From positions 1-27,269 of the IMG/VR virus record IMGVR_UViG_3300021139_000117: DNA of 27,269 nt, one strand, 5' to 3'. Below, in pieces: positions 8,100-15,042 of this stretch. The notes under the pieces were generated by a model, which was not told where the DNA came from, searched no databases, and worked only from the letters and a program-made list of their open reading frames with translations. Source of the stretch: a virus. Both the position numbers and the translations under genes were made by a program. Position 1 is the first letter of the stretch. Each line of letters opens with the position of its first letter.

Positions 8100-10193
8100 T
8101 TAATGTTGAAGTTGCAAAATTCTATCTGAAACAGCATTTTGTCTAGACATTATTTTTAATATTGAATCTAATCTCTCCAATTCCATTGTTAATAATTGTG
8201 TTGTATATTTTGATCCACTGCTACCAGTATTTGTATCTTGTACTGGAATAGACTTATCACTAGTTGTAGGAACTACTGCTTCGGTACCGTGTAGCATGGC
8301 TTGGAATCCAGTACTTGGTCCAGTTAATATGCCACCTGTAGCAGCCGAGGGCATTTGAATATGCGGAGGATCACCATTCAATGGACTAAATCCATGCTGA
8401 CTCAATAATCCTTTTGATTGCAACGCACTAACTTGGCTAGCATTAATATCAATTGCTTTACCTATATTATGTAAACTTTTACCAGGAGCAGCTTTGGGAT
8501 TTCCGCCTGAATTTACGGCAGCTTGTTCATCTGCTGATCTAAATGCGCTATTAACTTGCAATTTATCACCAGTAGCACCAAAATAATCTGACGCCATGGC
8601 CACAAAATTTTGTAGCACAGAAGAATTTAATTGCATAAAATGACTTTTGTCGCCTGTGCCGCCAGAAAATTTAATTACATCATCAATATTTTCGCCAGCC
8701 TTTGCTCCACTCGGTGGGCCGCTGCCTGCTGGAACTGTGCCACCAGCTGCTCCACCGGCAGCCGACGATTTAAATCCAAATTTTTCTAGCAATGTACTAC
8801 CGCCTCCAACTCTTCCTTCTTTACCAGCCAACTTTCCTAACACACCTGCTAGTTGTTCAGTCAACCCTGCTAGCCCAGACATTCCTGCTGTTAGTGGTTC
8901 AACCCCTTTATTAAGTGCCAAATCAAAAGTTTTAACCACATCACGTTGATCTTGTCGAATTTTAGCTTCGGCAGCCGTTGCCGCGTCGGTACCTTTTCCT
9001 TGATTTTGTAGTTGAACATTGATATCTTGTAATATTTGCTTTTGATCTTTTCCGGCCATTGAGGCTTCTTTTACATGTTCGCTGTAGGAACCACCCATCC
9101 TTTCATTGAAAACACCAGCTTGCGCAAGTTTCATACCTTTCGCAGATGTAGCTGTGGAATCTCGAACTGAAGCATTTATAGTAGCTGCTAAATCATTGTT
9201 ACCAGATTCAAGTTGAGCCGCCATCCCTGCACTGTTTCTTTTCGCTGCTTGATATGCTTTGCTAGTCACATCTCCGGCAAGCACCATTTGAACTTGTTTA
9301 GCTTTTTCAGGACCTATATTTCTTGCATAAACCATCATTTCTTTTTCATATTGCAGTCGTGCTTTAGCCGCTTCGCCCTCTGCGCCGCCAGCATCTATTT
9401 TTTTCTGTAGCTCATAAGCATGCGATGCATATTGTTCGGTAGCCATAGCAGCTTCGTAAACTTTGTTTTGCTCATCGGCACTCATGCCAGTAAGTTTAGT
9501 TAACTTATCTTGCTCCATAATAAATTCAGCAGCACTTTGAGCAATTTGATTATCATCTCGTTGTAATGTTGACCCAGCAAGTTGTTGTTGCTTTATATAA
9601 TTTGCCATACCACCGTTGATGTCATCAACAGTCATACCCATACGAAGAAACTGTCCTTCTAAACCTGACTCATGAATGTTTTTTGCTGCTTTGGCAAACT
9701 GCGCGGCACCGTCGGCCGTTGTTCCGCCCAATCTAGCCAGTACTGAAGAATTTTCCTGCATTAGCGAACCGTACTTGCCAATTTCCGCCATGGTATAACC
9801 AGCGTCTTGCAAGTTTTTAAAGGTGTCCTTCATGCCTACAGCAACACCAGAACGACTTATTTTTTGAAAATTATCAAATAAAGCGTCAGCTTGTTTAAGT
9901 GATGCTTGCGCATACTTGCCTGCTACGTCGGCCCCTTCGGCTAGACCCTTGGCTAATTTACCATGCCCTGCGGTAGCTGCTTTGCCAAGATCTGTGGATT
10001 TTTGTATGACATCGTTGTAAACAGATGCCCCTGAGGCACCTCTAAGTAACGCAGAACCAAGATCAATTCCACTGGTTTTCAGAGCTTGTCCGCTGGATTG
10101 TAGGGCTTTGTTATAGTCATCAAGCGACTCTGAAACATTATTCGCAGAATTCGTTAGGTTATTTAAATCTTCCGGGGTCATCTTATCTGCCAT
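8100..10193 (-). CDS. Large virion protein with M15 peptidase-like domain (tape-measure-like paralogue B)
   Basis: This 697-aa protein is a paralogue of the neighbouring 763-aa protein: KISRSGVAVGMKDTFKNLQD (111-130), KLTKLTGMSADEQNK, QRDVVKTFDLALNKGVEPL and a closing GPSTGFQAMLHGTEAVVP block match in order. In place of the transglycosylase-like domain it has, at about residues 520-612, an M15 (VanY/D-Ala-D-Ala carboxypeptidase-type) domain: LQVNSAFRSADEQAAVN, SLHNIGKAIDINA with zinc ligands His (about 573) and Asp (about 580), and a final PPHIQM His. Such enzymes cut peptide links in peptidoglycan. The C-terminal block is typical of tape-measure-like proteins. Divergent from the gp26-type gene, with 27 bp between the starts, which holds an exact late-promoter sequence. 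The tail role is inferred; the domain call is fairly sure. Confidence 0.85.
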   Translation of the reverse strand: MADKMTPEDLNNLTNSANNVSESLDDYNKALQSSGQALKTSGIDLGSALLRGASGASVYNDVIQKSTDLGKAATAGHGKLAKGLAEGADVAGKYAQASLKQADALFDNFQKISRSGVAVGMKDTFKNLQDAGYTMAEIGKYGSLMQENSSVLARLGGTTADGAAQFAKAAKNIHESGLEGQFLRMGMTVDDINGGMANYIKQQQLAGSTLQRDDNQIAQSAAEFIMEQDKLTKLTGMSADEQNKVYEAAMATEQYASHAYELQKKIDAGGAEGEAAKARLQYEKEMMVYARNIGPEKAKQVQMVLAGDVTSKAYQAAKRNSAGMAAQLESGNNDLAATINASVRDSTATSAKGMKLAQAGVFNERMGGSYSEHVKEASMAGKDQKQILQDINVQLQNQGKGTDAATAAEAKIRQDQRDVVKTFDLALNKGVEPLTAGMSGLAGLTEQLAGVLGKLAGKEGRVGGGSTLLEKFGFKSSAAGGAAGGTVPAGSGPPSGAKAGENIDDVIKFSGGTGDKSHFMQLNSSVLQNFVAMASDYFGATGDKLQVNSAFRSADEQAAVNSGGNPKAAPGKSLHNIGKAIDINASQVSALQSKGLLSQHGFSPLNGDPPHIQMPSAATGGILTGPSTGFQAMLHGTEAVVPTTSDKSIPVQDTNTGSSGSKYTTQLLTMELERLDSILKIMSRQNAVSDRILQLQH

Positions 10194-10199
10194 AATTAA

Positions 10200-10207
10200 T
10201 ATTTATA
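10200..10207 (-). promoter_or_regulatory. Late promoter TATAAATA before paralogue B
   Basis: The exact T4 late consensus TATAAATA reads on the minus strand, with 6 bases between it and the ATG at 10193. In T4, transcription starts about 5-6 bases after this element, which would give an almost leaderless mRNA. It lies in a 27-bp divergent gap, so a chance match is possible but less likely than elsewhere. Confidence 0.5.
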
Positions 10208-10220
10208 CAAGGAAAAACCT

Positions 10221-11075
10221 ATGAATGCAAACCCTTTAAGCCAATATTTTAGACAACCAGCAATTTATATCAAACTGCCCAGTCAAGGTAATTATTACCC
10301 GCCAGGCTCAATTGAAATGCCGCAAACGGGAGATATACCGGTACTACCAATGACAGCTATTGATGAAATTACATATCGTACACCAGATGCGCTGTTTAGC
10401 GGACAAGCGGTGATTAATGTAATTCAAAGTTGTGTTCCTGCTATCAAAGATGCTTGGGCTATTCCAGCTATGGATATTGATACTATACTAGTTGGTATTA
10501 GAATTGCCAGCTATGGTCACGAAATGAATTTTGGTACATCTTGCCCAAAATGCACTCACTCAGCTGAATATGGGTTGGATTTAAGAACAATATTAGATAA
10601 AATTAAAACACCAGACTATTCTCAACCAATCAAGCATGGTGATATTGAAATTTATTTTAAACCTATGACTTATAAGAATTTATCTGAAAATAACAAAATA
10701 CAGTATGAAGAGCAACGTATATTTCAAAATATAAGTTCCAATGCCACAACTAACGAAAACATAGACGATAATGTAAAACAAATTTCAGCTATGTCTAATG
10801 CGTTGAAGAAAATGACAGAAATGACCGTGTCAGCGTTATCGCAAAGCATCGCAATGATTCGAACACCATCTGCCATGGTATCAGAACACGAATATATTAC
10901 TGAATTTATAAAAAATTGCGATAGAGGATTGTTTAGTCGTATTCAAGACTACGTTATTGAAAGAAAATCACAAGCAGAAATGCAACCAGTTGACGTTAAA
11001 TGTACAGAATGTCAAAATGAATACAAACAATCTATTACATTGGACATGACAAGTTTTTTCGAGCCCGCCTCTTAA
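10221..11075 (+). CDS. 26: Baseplate hub/chaperone protein gp26-like, with split zinc ribbon
   Basis: The 284-aa product matches the T4 gp26 family (Pfam 'T4 bacteriophage base plate protein'). Typical blocks are YIKLPSQGNYYPPGSIEMPQ, VLPMTAIDEITYRTPDALFS and VINVIQSCVPAIKDAW. It is longer than T4 gp26 (208 aa). Four cysteines in two CxxC pairs (C108/C111 and C261/C264) should form a zinc ribbon whose halves are 150 residues apart in sequence. An AAGGA ribosome site precedes the ATG. Five codons after the second pair of Phe codons begin, the frame ends, but a T TTT TTC heptamer just before the stop can shift ribosomes into the following small ORF (see 11054). T4 gp26 is classed as a baseplate hub protein; a chaperone role for a tape-measure-like protein is inferred here. 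Confidence 0.88.
   Translation: MNANPLSQYFRQPAIYIKLPSQGNYYPPGSIEMPQTGDIPVLPMTAIDEITYRTPDALFSGQAVINVIQSCVPAIKDAWAIPAMDIDTILVGIRIASYGHEMNFGTSCPKCTHSAEYGLDLRTILDKIKTPDYSQPIKHGDIEIYFKPMTYKNLSENNKIQYEEQRIFQNISSNATTNENIDDNVKQISAMSNALKKMTEMTVSALSQSIAMIRTPSAMVSEHEYITEFIKNCDRGLFSRIQDYVIERKSQAEMQPVDVKCTECQNEYKQSITLDMTSFFEPAS
11054..11060 (+). other. Predicted -1 ribosomal frameshift site (T TTT TTC)
   Basis: In the gp26 frame the codons AGT TTT TTC place a perfect X XXY YYZ heptamer at 11054-11060, five codons before the stop. After a -1 slip the reading is CGA GCC CGC CTC TTA ACC ATG, open straight into the downstream 70-aa ORF, giving a fusion of 280 + 76 = 356 aa. The downstream ATG at 11078 has no Shine-Dalgarno sequence. 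A weak stem (GCCT 11067-11070 with AGGC 11089-11092) follows the site. The layout mirrors the G/GT tail-chaperone frameshift known from lambda and many other tailed phages. Confidence 0.6.
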
Positions 11076-11077
11076 CC

Positions 11078-11290
11078 ATGGACTCTGAAGGCATCGGCGA
11101 ATATGTTGATGGCTTAGATAATGAAATTAATGGTATTAGAATGGAGGCGTTAAAAATGGTTTGGTATATGCGAGGCGGACTTAGTTATGAAACTGCTTTG
11201 CAACTCAGTGTAGCAGAACGTAAACTCATCAGTGAAATTATATCTGAGAATATGGAGACCACAAAAAAATCAGGCCTCCCATTTTTTTAG
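11078..11290 (+). CDS. Small gp51-like protein, probably the frameshift extension of gp26
   Basis: The 70-aa ORF is helical and contains MRGGLSYETALQLSVAERKL, a pattern found in the small tail-chaperone extension proteins of tailed phages (a 'SYxxALxLSxxER' helix pair). In T4 the gene after 26 is 51, the baseplate hub assembly factor, so a gp51 role is suggested by order and size. It starts 2 bp after the gp26 stop with no visible ribosome site, in the -1 frame. It is therefore likely made mainly as part of the 356-aa fusion, or by coupled re-initiation at 11078. Sequence similarity to T4 gp51 itself could not be tested here. Confidence 0.75.
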   Translation: MDSEGIGEYVDGLDNEINGIRMEALKMVWYMRGGLSYETALQLSVAERKLISEIISENMETTKKSGLPFF

Positions 11291-11397
11291 AAAAGCCAAA
11301 TACGCATTAATTAAAAATACATAACTGCTTTTTAGTCATTTGTTTCCTTAAAGCTCTAAACGATTTTTAATTTGATTTATTTTATTTCTTACTTAAA
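11291..11397. other. AT-rich non-coding spacer
   Basis: This is the 3' flank of the gp51-like gene, very AT-rich, with no ORF or clear signal before the terminators. It is part of the only gene-free stretch over 300 bases in the window (11291-11784). Confidence 0.6.
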
Positions 11398-11416
11398 AGA
11401 TTAGCTACGCTAATCT
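11398..11416 (-). terminator. Terminator hairpin for leftward transcription
   Basis: Minus-strand AGATTAGC, loop GTA, GCTAATCT forms an 8-bp stem followed by TTTT (then AAG). It would end transcripts coming from gp55 through the GIY-YIG gene and the structured region. The T-run is short, so efficiency may be modest. Confidence 0.55.
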
Positions 11417-11453
11417 AAGATCTCGTTTACACTCGATCTTATTTTTTGTTTTT
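11416..11453 (+). terminator. Rho-independent terminator after gp26/gp51-like genes
   Basis: TAAGATC (11416-11422) pairs with GATCTTA (11435-11441) across a 12-base loop and is followed by TTTTTTGTTTTT. It lies 125 bp after the last plus-strand gene, and abuts the opposite-facing terminator. Confidence 0.65.
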
Positions 11454-11454
11454 G

Positions 11455-11784
11455 CTTTAGAAATTCCTCATCCAGATTAAGCAGTCACAATTCACCGTAT
11501 AAACGATGAATTGACCATTTCTCATCCGAGTTGCACAGTCTTTATTATAAAGAGATTCGTATATACATACGACGGAGGCGGTTGACCGGTACCCCCTACT
11601 CTAGCTTCACATATCAACGGAACCCTAGTAACCCTATAATAAATCCAAGTCCTATAAGCATGGGGTGTATCTTTTTCACAGAGCCCAAACCATTTGATGC
11701 CTTAAGTTAGCAGTTGCCTTTGACGCCCAAAGTTTTCCAGACCGGGTATTTCACCGTTCCTCGATGGGGATCGAGCTACCTCGA
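11455..11784 (-). ncRNA. Candidate structured non-coding RNA between convergent genes
   Basis: These 330 bases have no credible ORF and are more GC-rich (especially 11570-11784) than the neighbouring spacer. Inverted repeats are dense: CAATTCACCG/CGATGAATTG (11488-11513, one G-T pair), TCTTTA/TAAAGA (11539-11553), TCGTAT/ATACGA (11557-11572), CTTTG/CAAAG (11718-11732), CTCGAT/ATCGAG (11760-11775) and GATCGAG/CTCGATC (11769-11786). The strand is uncertain. Minus is preferred because the leftward operon reads into it and a minus-strand terminator follows at 11398. I compared it by eye with tRNA, tmRNA, RNase P, group I intron, guanidine-I and glutamine riboswitch signatures and none fits. It may be a processed 3' UTR RNA or an independent RNA. 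The family is unknown. Confidence 0.4.
11463..11540. repeat. Two imperfect 24-bp direct repeats, 54 bp apart
   Basis: The copies at 11463-11486 and 11517-11540 match at 17 of 24 positions, sharing ATT-CTCATCC-TT-CAGTC blocks. The first copy is followed directly by the CAATTCACCG hairpin, and the second abuts the TCTTTA hairpin. They may be repeated structural units of the candidate RNA, or protein-binding sites. Confidence 0.4.
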
Positions 11785-11786
11785 TC
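11760..11786. repeat. Two mutually exclusive hairpins over the GIY-YIG stop codon
   Basis: CTCGAT-GGGG-ATCGAG (11760-11775) and GATCGAG-CTAC-CTCGATC (11769-11786) share the central ATCGAG, so only one can form at a time. The outer arm of the second overlaps the TGA stop (11785-11787) of the minus-strand gene. The layout resembles an alternative-fold switch. Confidence 0.45.
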
Positions 11787-12222
11787 AAACTGTGTCGTTT
11801 AATTTTTTAATATGACTGCCATGTACACGGACTTGTATATGTCCATTGTAGTAGTCGTCAGATTCTAATACACGTCTTTGAAATTGTTCGCGAGCTTCAA
11901 CGTAACTACATTCAGCCTTGGACCTACAATAGTATAGTATTTCGCGAGTAAAGTTGCCTGCGCCTAAGCGTTCGATGTCTTGATTTAATTCTATGTTGCT
12001 GCCGTAATATTGCTGCCAATCTGATTCAATTTTACTACGAATTCTCTTTTTCTTTTTGGTGCCGTTTTTTTGTTTTACTATTCGATATGTTGTTTTACTA
12101 AATTTTGCTAATTTTTTGCCAATATATTTCCTACCGGTTAAGCTATTCGTTATACAATACACGAAACCGATACACTCTTCTGGTAATGATTCAATTTGGT
12201 TGTTTTCAAAAATCCATGACAT
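11785..12222 (-). CDS. GIY-YIG nuclease-like protein
   Basis: The 145-aa protein carries the two hallmark segments of GIY-YIG nucleases: GFVYCITN (residues 19-26, GFVY for GIY) and RKYIGKK (31-37). A basic stretch (about 50-65) and a YYGSN motif follow, then a conserved-type Glu in EAREQF (109-113). It has no extra DNA-binding module of the sort carried by homing endonucleases such as I-TevI, so it is probably a stand-alone phage nuclease. Similar short proteins are common in marine T4-like phages as far as I recall; their target is not known to me. It lies 43 bp after gp46 at the end of the leftward recombination operon. The ATG has no evident ribosome site. The structured region begins at its stop codon. 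Confidence 0.82.
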   Translation of the reverse strand: MSWIFENNQIESLPEECIGFVYCITNSLTGRKYIGKKLAKFSKTTYRIVKQKNGTKKKKRIRSKIESDWQQYYGSNIELNQDIERLGAGNFTREILYYCRSKAECSYVEAREQFQRRVLESDDYYNGHIQVRVHGSHIKKLNDTV

Positions 12223-12265
12223 GGACTAGTAATTAGCGTCATAATATCCTGAACTGCAAATTTTG

Positions 12266-14029
12266 TCATGCTATTTCAATATCCGTATTGTAACTGGTAA
12301 ATCCATTATCTTTAACTACTTTCAAAATGTTTTCTACACGACCAGCAAGTTCATCTCTGTGGCTTACCAACCAAATACTCTTATGTCGTTCACGTGACAT
12401 TTGTTTTAACAAAGCCAATGCTGACTCTACTCCTTGTGTGTCTAGCCCATTGTCAATCATTTCATCAATGAATAACACATTAATTGGAGTGTATAGTGAT
12501 TCAAACACATCGCGGAATGCCCATGCCATGCTTAAAATTAATCTATTGCGCTCACCTCGACTTAAATTATCAAAATCAAGTTCACGTCCTAGTTCTTCAA
12601 TACTAACAGTTAAATCATTTTGGAATACTACAGTATGCGGCAACCCAATACGATCCAAATAATGTGTTAATCTAACATTTAAATAGGATAAATTTTGTTC
12701 AATAATTTTTTTGCGAATAAATGAATCTTTATTTGTAAGCAATTTTAATAAAAACTCTTGATGATCTTGAAGTTTTGTTAACTCATTTAATGTGTCATAG
12801 GTAACTTCTTGGACTGCTTGTGTTTGCATTTCACTAATTTGTTCAGCATATGGATCTACTTCGGCTATTTTTTCTTCTAACTGCTTTTGTAAATTAGCTA
12901 AATTAGCACGATGCTGAATAGCTTGTTCTTCTTTGTCATAAAACATTTTGGGAGGTTTACCTAACACGCCCAAGGCGTCGTGGGCAGTCTGTAAACTTGC
13001 CAGTCCAATAGCATATTCTTGGCAACTCGCTCTAGACGTTGCCAGTTCACTCTTCTTGATCTCCATGACCTGTTCGTGCTTCTCGTCGTGAAAGGCTTGA
13101 CCGCACGTATGGCAGGTATGTGATTCGAGAGTTTCAATTTCCTTTTCCAATTTAGCCACCGACTTAGCCTCACGGGCTTGATCCAGTTTTCCCCTGCTGA
13201 TCGCAGACGCAAAATCGTTGATATCTTTACGTTTCTGATCCCACAAGCTGTGCGCTTTGTGAGCCTCGATTTCCGCATTAATGTCGATCTCTTGTAGTGT
13301 CTCCAGCGCGGTCGTAATTTTAGTTTTCTCTTCTTCATTTTTAATGACCCACATTCCTTGTCTACGTTTTAATGCTTCAATTTGTTCTTCAATACGTTTG
13401 TTAGCATCTTGTACAGCGCGAATACGAAATTCCTCTTTTTGTATATCATCTTTGGTAGTGCGATTTAGCTCTTTTATTCGCTCAGCACGTTCGGATAACA
13501 TAGTAATGCCCAACAGTTGCTCAATAATAGTACGTTGACTGTTAGCATTTAGTGATAAAAAAGGTTCTGTATAAGTGTTTAACGCCATAATATGCTTAAA
13601 CATATCATGGCTCATACCTAATAAATGCTCAATTTCATCTTGTGTTTCACGACTGTCACCTTGAGCATTATCATCTGCTTCAGTTTCTTTATCGTTTACA
13701 TAAAACTTTAGCAAATTAGGTTTACGTCCGCGTTCAATTTTATAATCTTGACCGCCTATACTAAAATCTAATGATACCAACATATTTTTACCATTAGTTT
13801 TGTTTATAAGGTTGTCACGTTTAATATTGCTGAGAGCAACGCCATACATAGCATAACTTAATGCGTTGATAATTGTAGTTTTTCCTGTACCATTTCTACT
13901 ACCATCCCCACCGAGATCTAAATTTTCACCCAGCACTAAAGTTAAATCTTTTCTGTCAAAATCAATGCCTTGGGTGGCATTGCCCACACTCATAAAGTTC
14001 TTTACAGTTAAATTTTTTATTTGAATCAT
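12266..14029 (-). CDS. 46: Recombination nuclease ATPase subunit gp46 (Rad50/SbcC type)
   Basis: This is the ATPase partner of gp47. The pair resects DNA ends for recombination-dependent replication and degrades host DNA. The 587-aa protein has the Rad50 plan: a Walker A loop (residues 34-51, ending NGTGKT), coiled-coil arm, a zinc hook CHTC (C306, C309) in the middle, a second coiled-coil arm, an ABC signature LSRGER (489-494), Walker B VLFIDE (518-523) and a switch His in VSHRDE (about 557). Its length matches T4 gp46 (560 aa). Its ATG overlaps the gp47 stop by 4 bases, so the two are translationally coupled. The stretch 12955-13320 around the hook is much more GC-rich than the rest of the gene. 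Confidence 0.96.
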   Translation of the reverse strand: MIQIKNLTVKNFMSVGNATQGIDFDRKDLTLVLGENLDLGGDGSRNGTGKTTIINALSYAMYGVALSNIKRDNLINKTNGKNMLVSLDFSIGGQDYKIERGRKPNLLKFYVNDKETEADDNAQGDSRETQDEIEHLLGMSHDMFKHIMALNTYTEPFLSLNANSQRTIIEQLLGITMLSERAERIKELNRTTKDDIQKEEFRIRAVQDANKRIEEQIEALKRRQGMWVIKNEEEKTKITTALETLQEIDINAEIEAHKAHSLWDQKRKDINDFASAISRGKLDQAREAKSVAKLEKEIETLESHTCHTCGQAFHDEKHEQVMEIKKSELATSRASCQEYAIGLASLQTAHDALGVLGKPPKMFYDKEEQAIQHRANLANLQKQLEEKIAEVDPYAEQISEMQTQAVQEVTYDTLNELTKLQDHQEFLLKLLTNKDSFIRKKIIEQNLSYLNVRLTHYLDRIGLPHTVVFQNDLTVSIEELGRELDFDNLSRGERNRLILSMAWAFRDVFESLYTPINVLFIDEMIDNGLDTQGVESALALLKQMSRERHKSIWLVSHRDELAGRVENILKVVKDNGFTSYNTDIEIA

Positions 14030-15042
14030 AGATTTTGATATATTTTTAACAACAATTTAGGATCATAAAATTCTGATTCTATATTTGTAATTTGATCAGT
14101 AACAATTTGATCAACACTTTCAAATTTTACTTCCCCCGGAGCAAGATCTAAGTTTATATCAGTACGTTTAGATGGGATCAGCGCCATTTCTCGTAAATTA
14201 TAATCTTTAATAAATGTTTCTTTAATAAAATTAGCTTCTTCGTAACTAATATCAATATCTAACTCTACACGAACATGCATGTTGGGTACAAATATATTGG
14301 CGCCATTATCTATTGCTTCACTTAATTTCATAACACGATATAAAGGTTGTCCAGGCCAAGCATGATATACAGGATCTTTGCCCCAATCTAAAACCATCAT
14401 GCCACGATCACTATCGCCAGCATCGGCAAAGTTGTGCGGAAAACAATTTCCAATATATGTAACATTTTTTCGAGTTTGGCGTAAGTGGAAATGACCACTA
14501 AACACGCTTTCTACTCCTTGAAAATTATCAACTTGTATTTCACCGTGGTCTGGCATTTCTACCATAGCATTCATTTTAAAATGTGGCAATTCAAAATGAC
14601 CAAACATATACTTAGAATTCATTTTACTTAATTTTTTATGGTCATCACCTACTAGCCACGGAGCAATTATAACATCATCTTGTTTAAACCAATCATTGAC
14701 AATTATAATATTGGGAATATGTTTTGCCCATTCTGCTCCATGTATATCTCGTTTATCACGATAATATAAATCGTGGTTGCCAGGAATAAAATAAAAAGTA
14801 TCAAATGCTTTTGATAATTTTTCTATTGCTTGAACGCTAAATTGTAGTGTTTGTAAATTGATTGAAGCACGGTGATTATGCCAATCACCGAGAAACATTC
14901 CAGTTTCGCAACCTTCTTCTTTGGCTTTGGCAATAAACCAATCAATAAATGTTTCACAATCTCGATTATGTACTAGACTATTGGATTTCAAACCCCAGTG
15001 TAGATCCGTACATACTGCTACCTTTTTAAATAAATTACTCAT
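14026..15042 (-). CDS. 47: Recombination nuclease subunit gp47 (Mre11/SbcD type)
   Basis: This is the metal-dependent nuclease of the gp46-gp47 complex. All phosphoesterase motifs are present in order in 338 aa: DLHWG (13-17), GDWHNH (52-57), GNHD (88-91), GHFE (148-151) and SGHFH (182-186), which supply the two-metal site. The length equals T4 gp47 (339 aa). The ATG at 15042 lies inside the end of the preceding 75-aa gene (8-base overlap), and the 3' end overlaps gp46 by 4 bases, so the run from gp55 onward is one operon. The identity is secure. Confidence 0.97.
   Translation of the reverse strand: MSNLFKKVAVCTDLHWGLKSNSLVHNRDCETFIDWFIAKAKEEGCETGMFLGDWHNHRASINLQTLQFSVQAIEKLSKAFDTFYFIPGNHDLYYRDKRDIHGAEWAKHIPNIIIVNDWFKQDDVIIAPWLVGDDHKKLSKMNSKYMFGHFELPHFKMNAMVEMPDHGEIQVDNFQGVESVFSGHFHLRQTRKNVTYIGNCFPHNFADAGDSDRGMMVLDWGKDPVYHAWPGQPLYRVMKLSEAIDNGANIFVPNMHVRVELDIDISYEEANFIKETFIKDYNLREMALIPSKRTDINLDLAPGEVKFESVDQIVTDQITNIESEFYDPKLLLKIYQNL

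Noticed and set aside
11620-11632. CTAGGGTTCCG on the minus strand, as in guanidine-I (ykkC) riboswitches
   Set aside because: The second conserved block of that riboswitch (CUGGUCCGAGAG) and the GGG-CCCGGGAG part are absent, and no transporter or carboxylase gene follows.
11640-11784. Partial resemblance to RNase P RNA (GAGGAA..., GCTTATAGG) on the minus strand
   Set aside because: The invariant GAGGAAAGTCC and ACAGAACCC strings needed for the P4 core are missing, so the short matches are probably chance.
11455-11784. Group I intron with the adjacent GIY-YIG gene as its homing endonuclease
   Set aside because: No recognisable P, Q, R, S core strings (for example AAGATATAGTCC), no interrupted exon on either side, and the GIY-YIG protein has no homing-type DNA-binding region.
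12180-12268. Small ORF starting ATGACAAAATTTGC at the gp46 stop on the minus strand
   Set aside because: It would encode under 45 residues, runs out of frame into the GIY-YIG gene, and has no ribosome site or recognisable content.
12961-13338. A 125-aa basic open frame on the minus strand inside gp46
   Set aside because: It is an out-of-frame shadow that exists because the GC-rich insert lacks stop codons. The gp46 frame through it shows a clear coiled coil and zinc hook.
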